Shown here one piece after another: positions 36,416 through 36,746 of a DNA stretch of 36,746 bases. How positions within the stretch are numbered: position 1 is the first letter of the stretch; every line of letters starts with the position of its first letter. The DNA is taken from positions 1-36,746 of the forward strand of contig JABYQS010000281.1 in the NCBI GenBank assembly GCA_022592435.1, read 5' to 3'. This DNA comes from Cerioporus squamosus (taxonomy: Eukaryota; Basidiomycota; Agaricomycetes; Polyporales; Polyporaceae). The notes beneath the pieces are model-generated. The model had not been told where the DNA came from. It made no database searches and saw only the letters and a program-made list of their open reading frames with translations. Both the position numbers and the translations under genes were made by a program.

Positions 36416-36746
36416 GAACGGTGGCTCGTGCTCTGTACTCTTGAAGGCGAGCTGAGCCTTGAGTTCGCCGCGAGCGATGGCTTGAATTTGCCGTGAGCGA
36501 TGTCTCGAGTTCGCCATGTGCAACTCGCGTGCGGGCGACAGACGGCGGCGCTGCGATGGTCACGCCGCCATATGATAATCTTGAGACGAGTCCTATGCGA
36601 ACATCGTGGCCCGTGCAATGCAGTCGCATCTCCTCGCCGCCCTGTGCTGCTGATACTGCTGCAGCACCGGCTGCGAAGCGGCATCCTCCGAGTCGTCCGG
36701 GTCACTTTGCGTGTCCACTAGCCTGACACCGCCGCAGACACGACTG
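36416..36746. other. Window end, no gene seen
   Basis: Contains a short minisatellite and no convincing frame; a gene could continue past the window edge. Confidence 0.4.
36458..36520 (+). repeat. 23-bp tandem repeat, about 2.7 units
   Basis: Units at 36458-36480 (CTTGAGTTCGCCGCGAGCGA, then TGG), 36481-36503 (CTTGAATTTGCCGTGAGCGA, then TGT) and a partial unit from 36504 (CTCGAGTTCGCCATG). The copies differ at two to four positions. Confidence 0.75.

Noticed and set aside
29800..36746. A transposable element in the gene-poor right end
   Set aside because: I saw no reverse transcriptase, integrase or transposase motif, no long terminal or inverted repeats and no target-site duplication.

Overview
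This window looks like nuclear DNA of a filamentous basidiomycete, probably an Agaricomycete. Almost every gene is interrupted by short GT-AG introns of 42-93 nt with CTRAC-like branch points. TATA boxes lie 55-90 nt upstream of several starts. The families present (DUF6535, DUF3292, fungal ENA-type sodium ATPase, Ubp2-like ubiquitin protease, F-box protein) are typical of fungi or of basidiomycetes. There are no operons, and genes lie on both strands 150-700 bp apart. All exon models below come from reading splice sites and checking that the phases close; none has transcript support.

Left half (1-19.1 kb): a small membrane protein (217-994); an NTF2-like protein (2046-2593, minus) divergent from an IFI6/ISG12-like membrane protein (3219-4146, plus); a 667-residue F-box protein (4371-6506, minus) divergent from an ABC-class ATPase (7185-9744, plus) that carries an apparent one-base deletion right after its Walker A motif; a short-chain dehydrogenase (9948-11065, minus); a 15-exon Ubp2-type deubiquitinase (11625-16306, minus); and a DUF6535 membrane protein (16685-18089, minus). 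A tRNA-Val(AAC) lies at 19118-19191, minus.

Right half: a DUF3292 membrane protein (19419-22287, plus); a second short-chain dehydrogenase (22963-24069, plus) that is a clear paralogue of the first, with five identical exon lengths and a shared palindromic promoter element; an unrecognised two-exon gene (24209-25199, minus); and a 12-exon ENA-type P-type ATPase (25686-29454, minus).

The last 7 kb (29.5-36.7 kb) is different. It is gene-poor, with closely spaced splice-like signals and only weakly supported models. It holds one convincing small gene of unknown function (33852-34656) and a degenerate tandem copy of that gene's 3' half plus downstream DNA (about 35600-36415), and it ends in a 23-bp minisatellite. 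It reads as fast-evolving or decaying accessory sequence.

The genes do not form an obvious pathway. Themes present are ubiquitin turnover (F-box protein and deubiquitinase), cation homeostasis (ENA ATPase), membrane proteins of unknown role, and a duplicated oxidoreductase with a shared promoter module.
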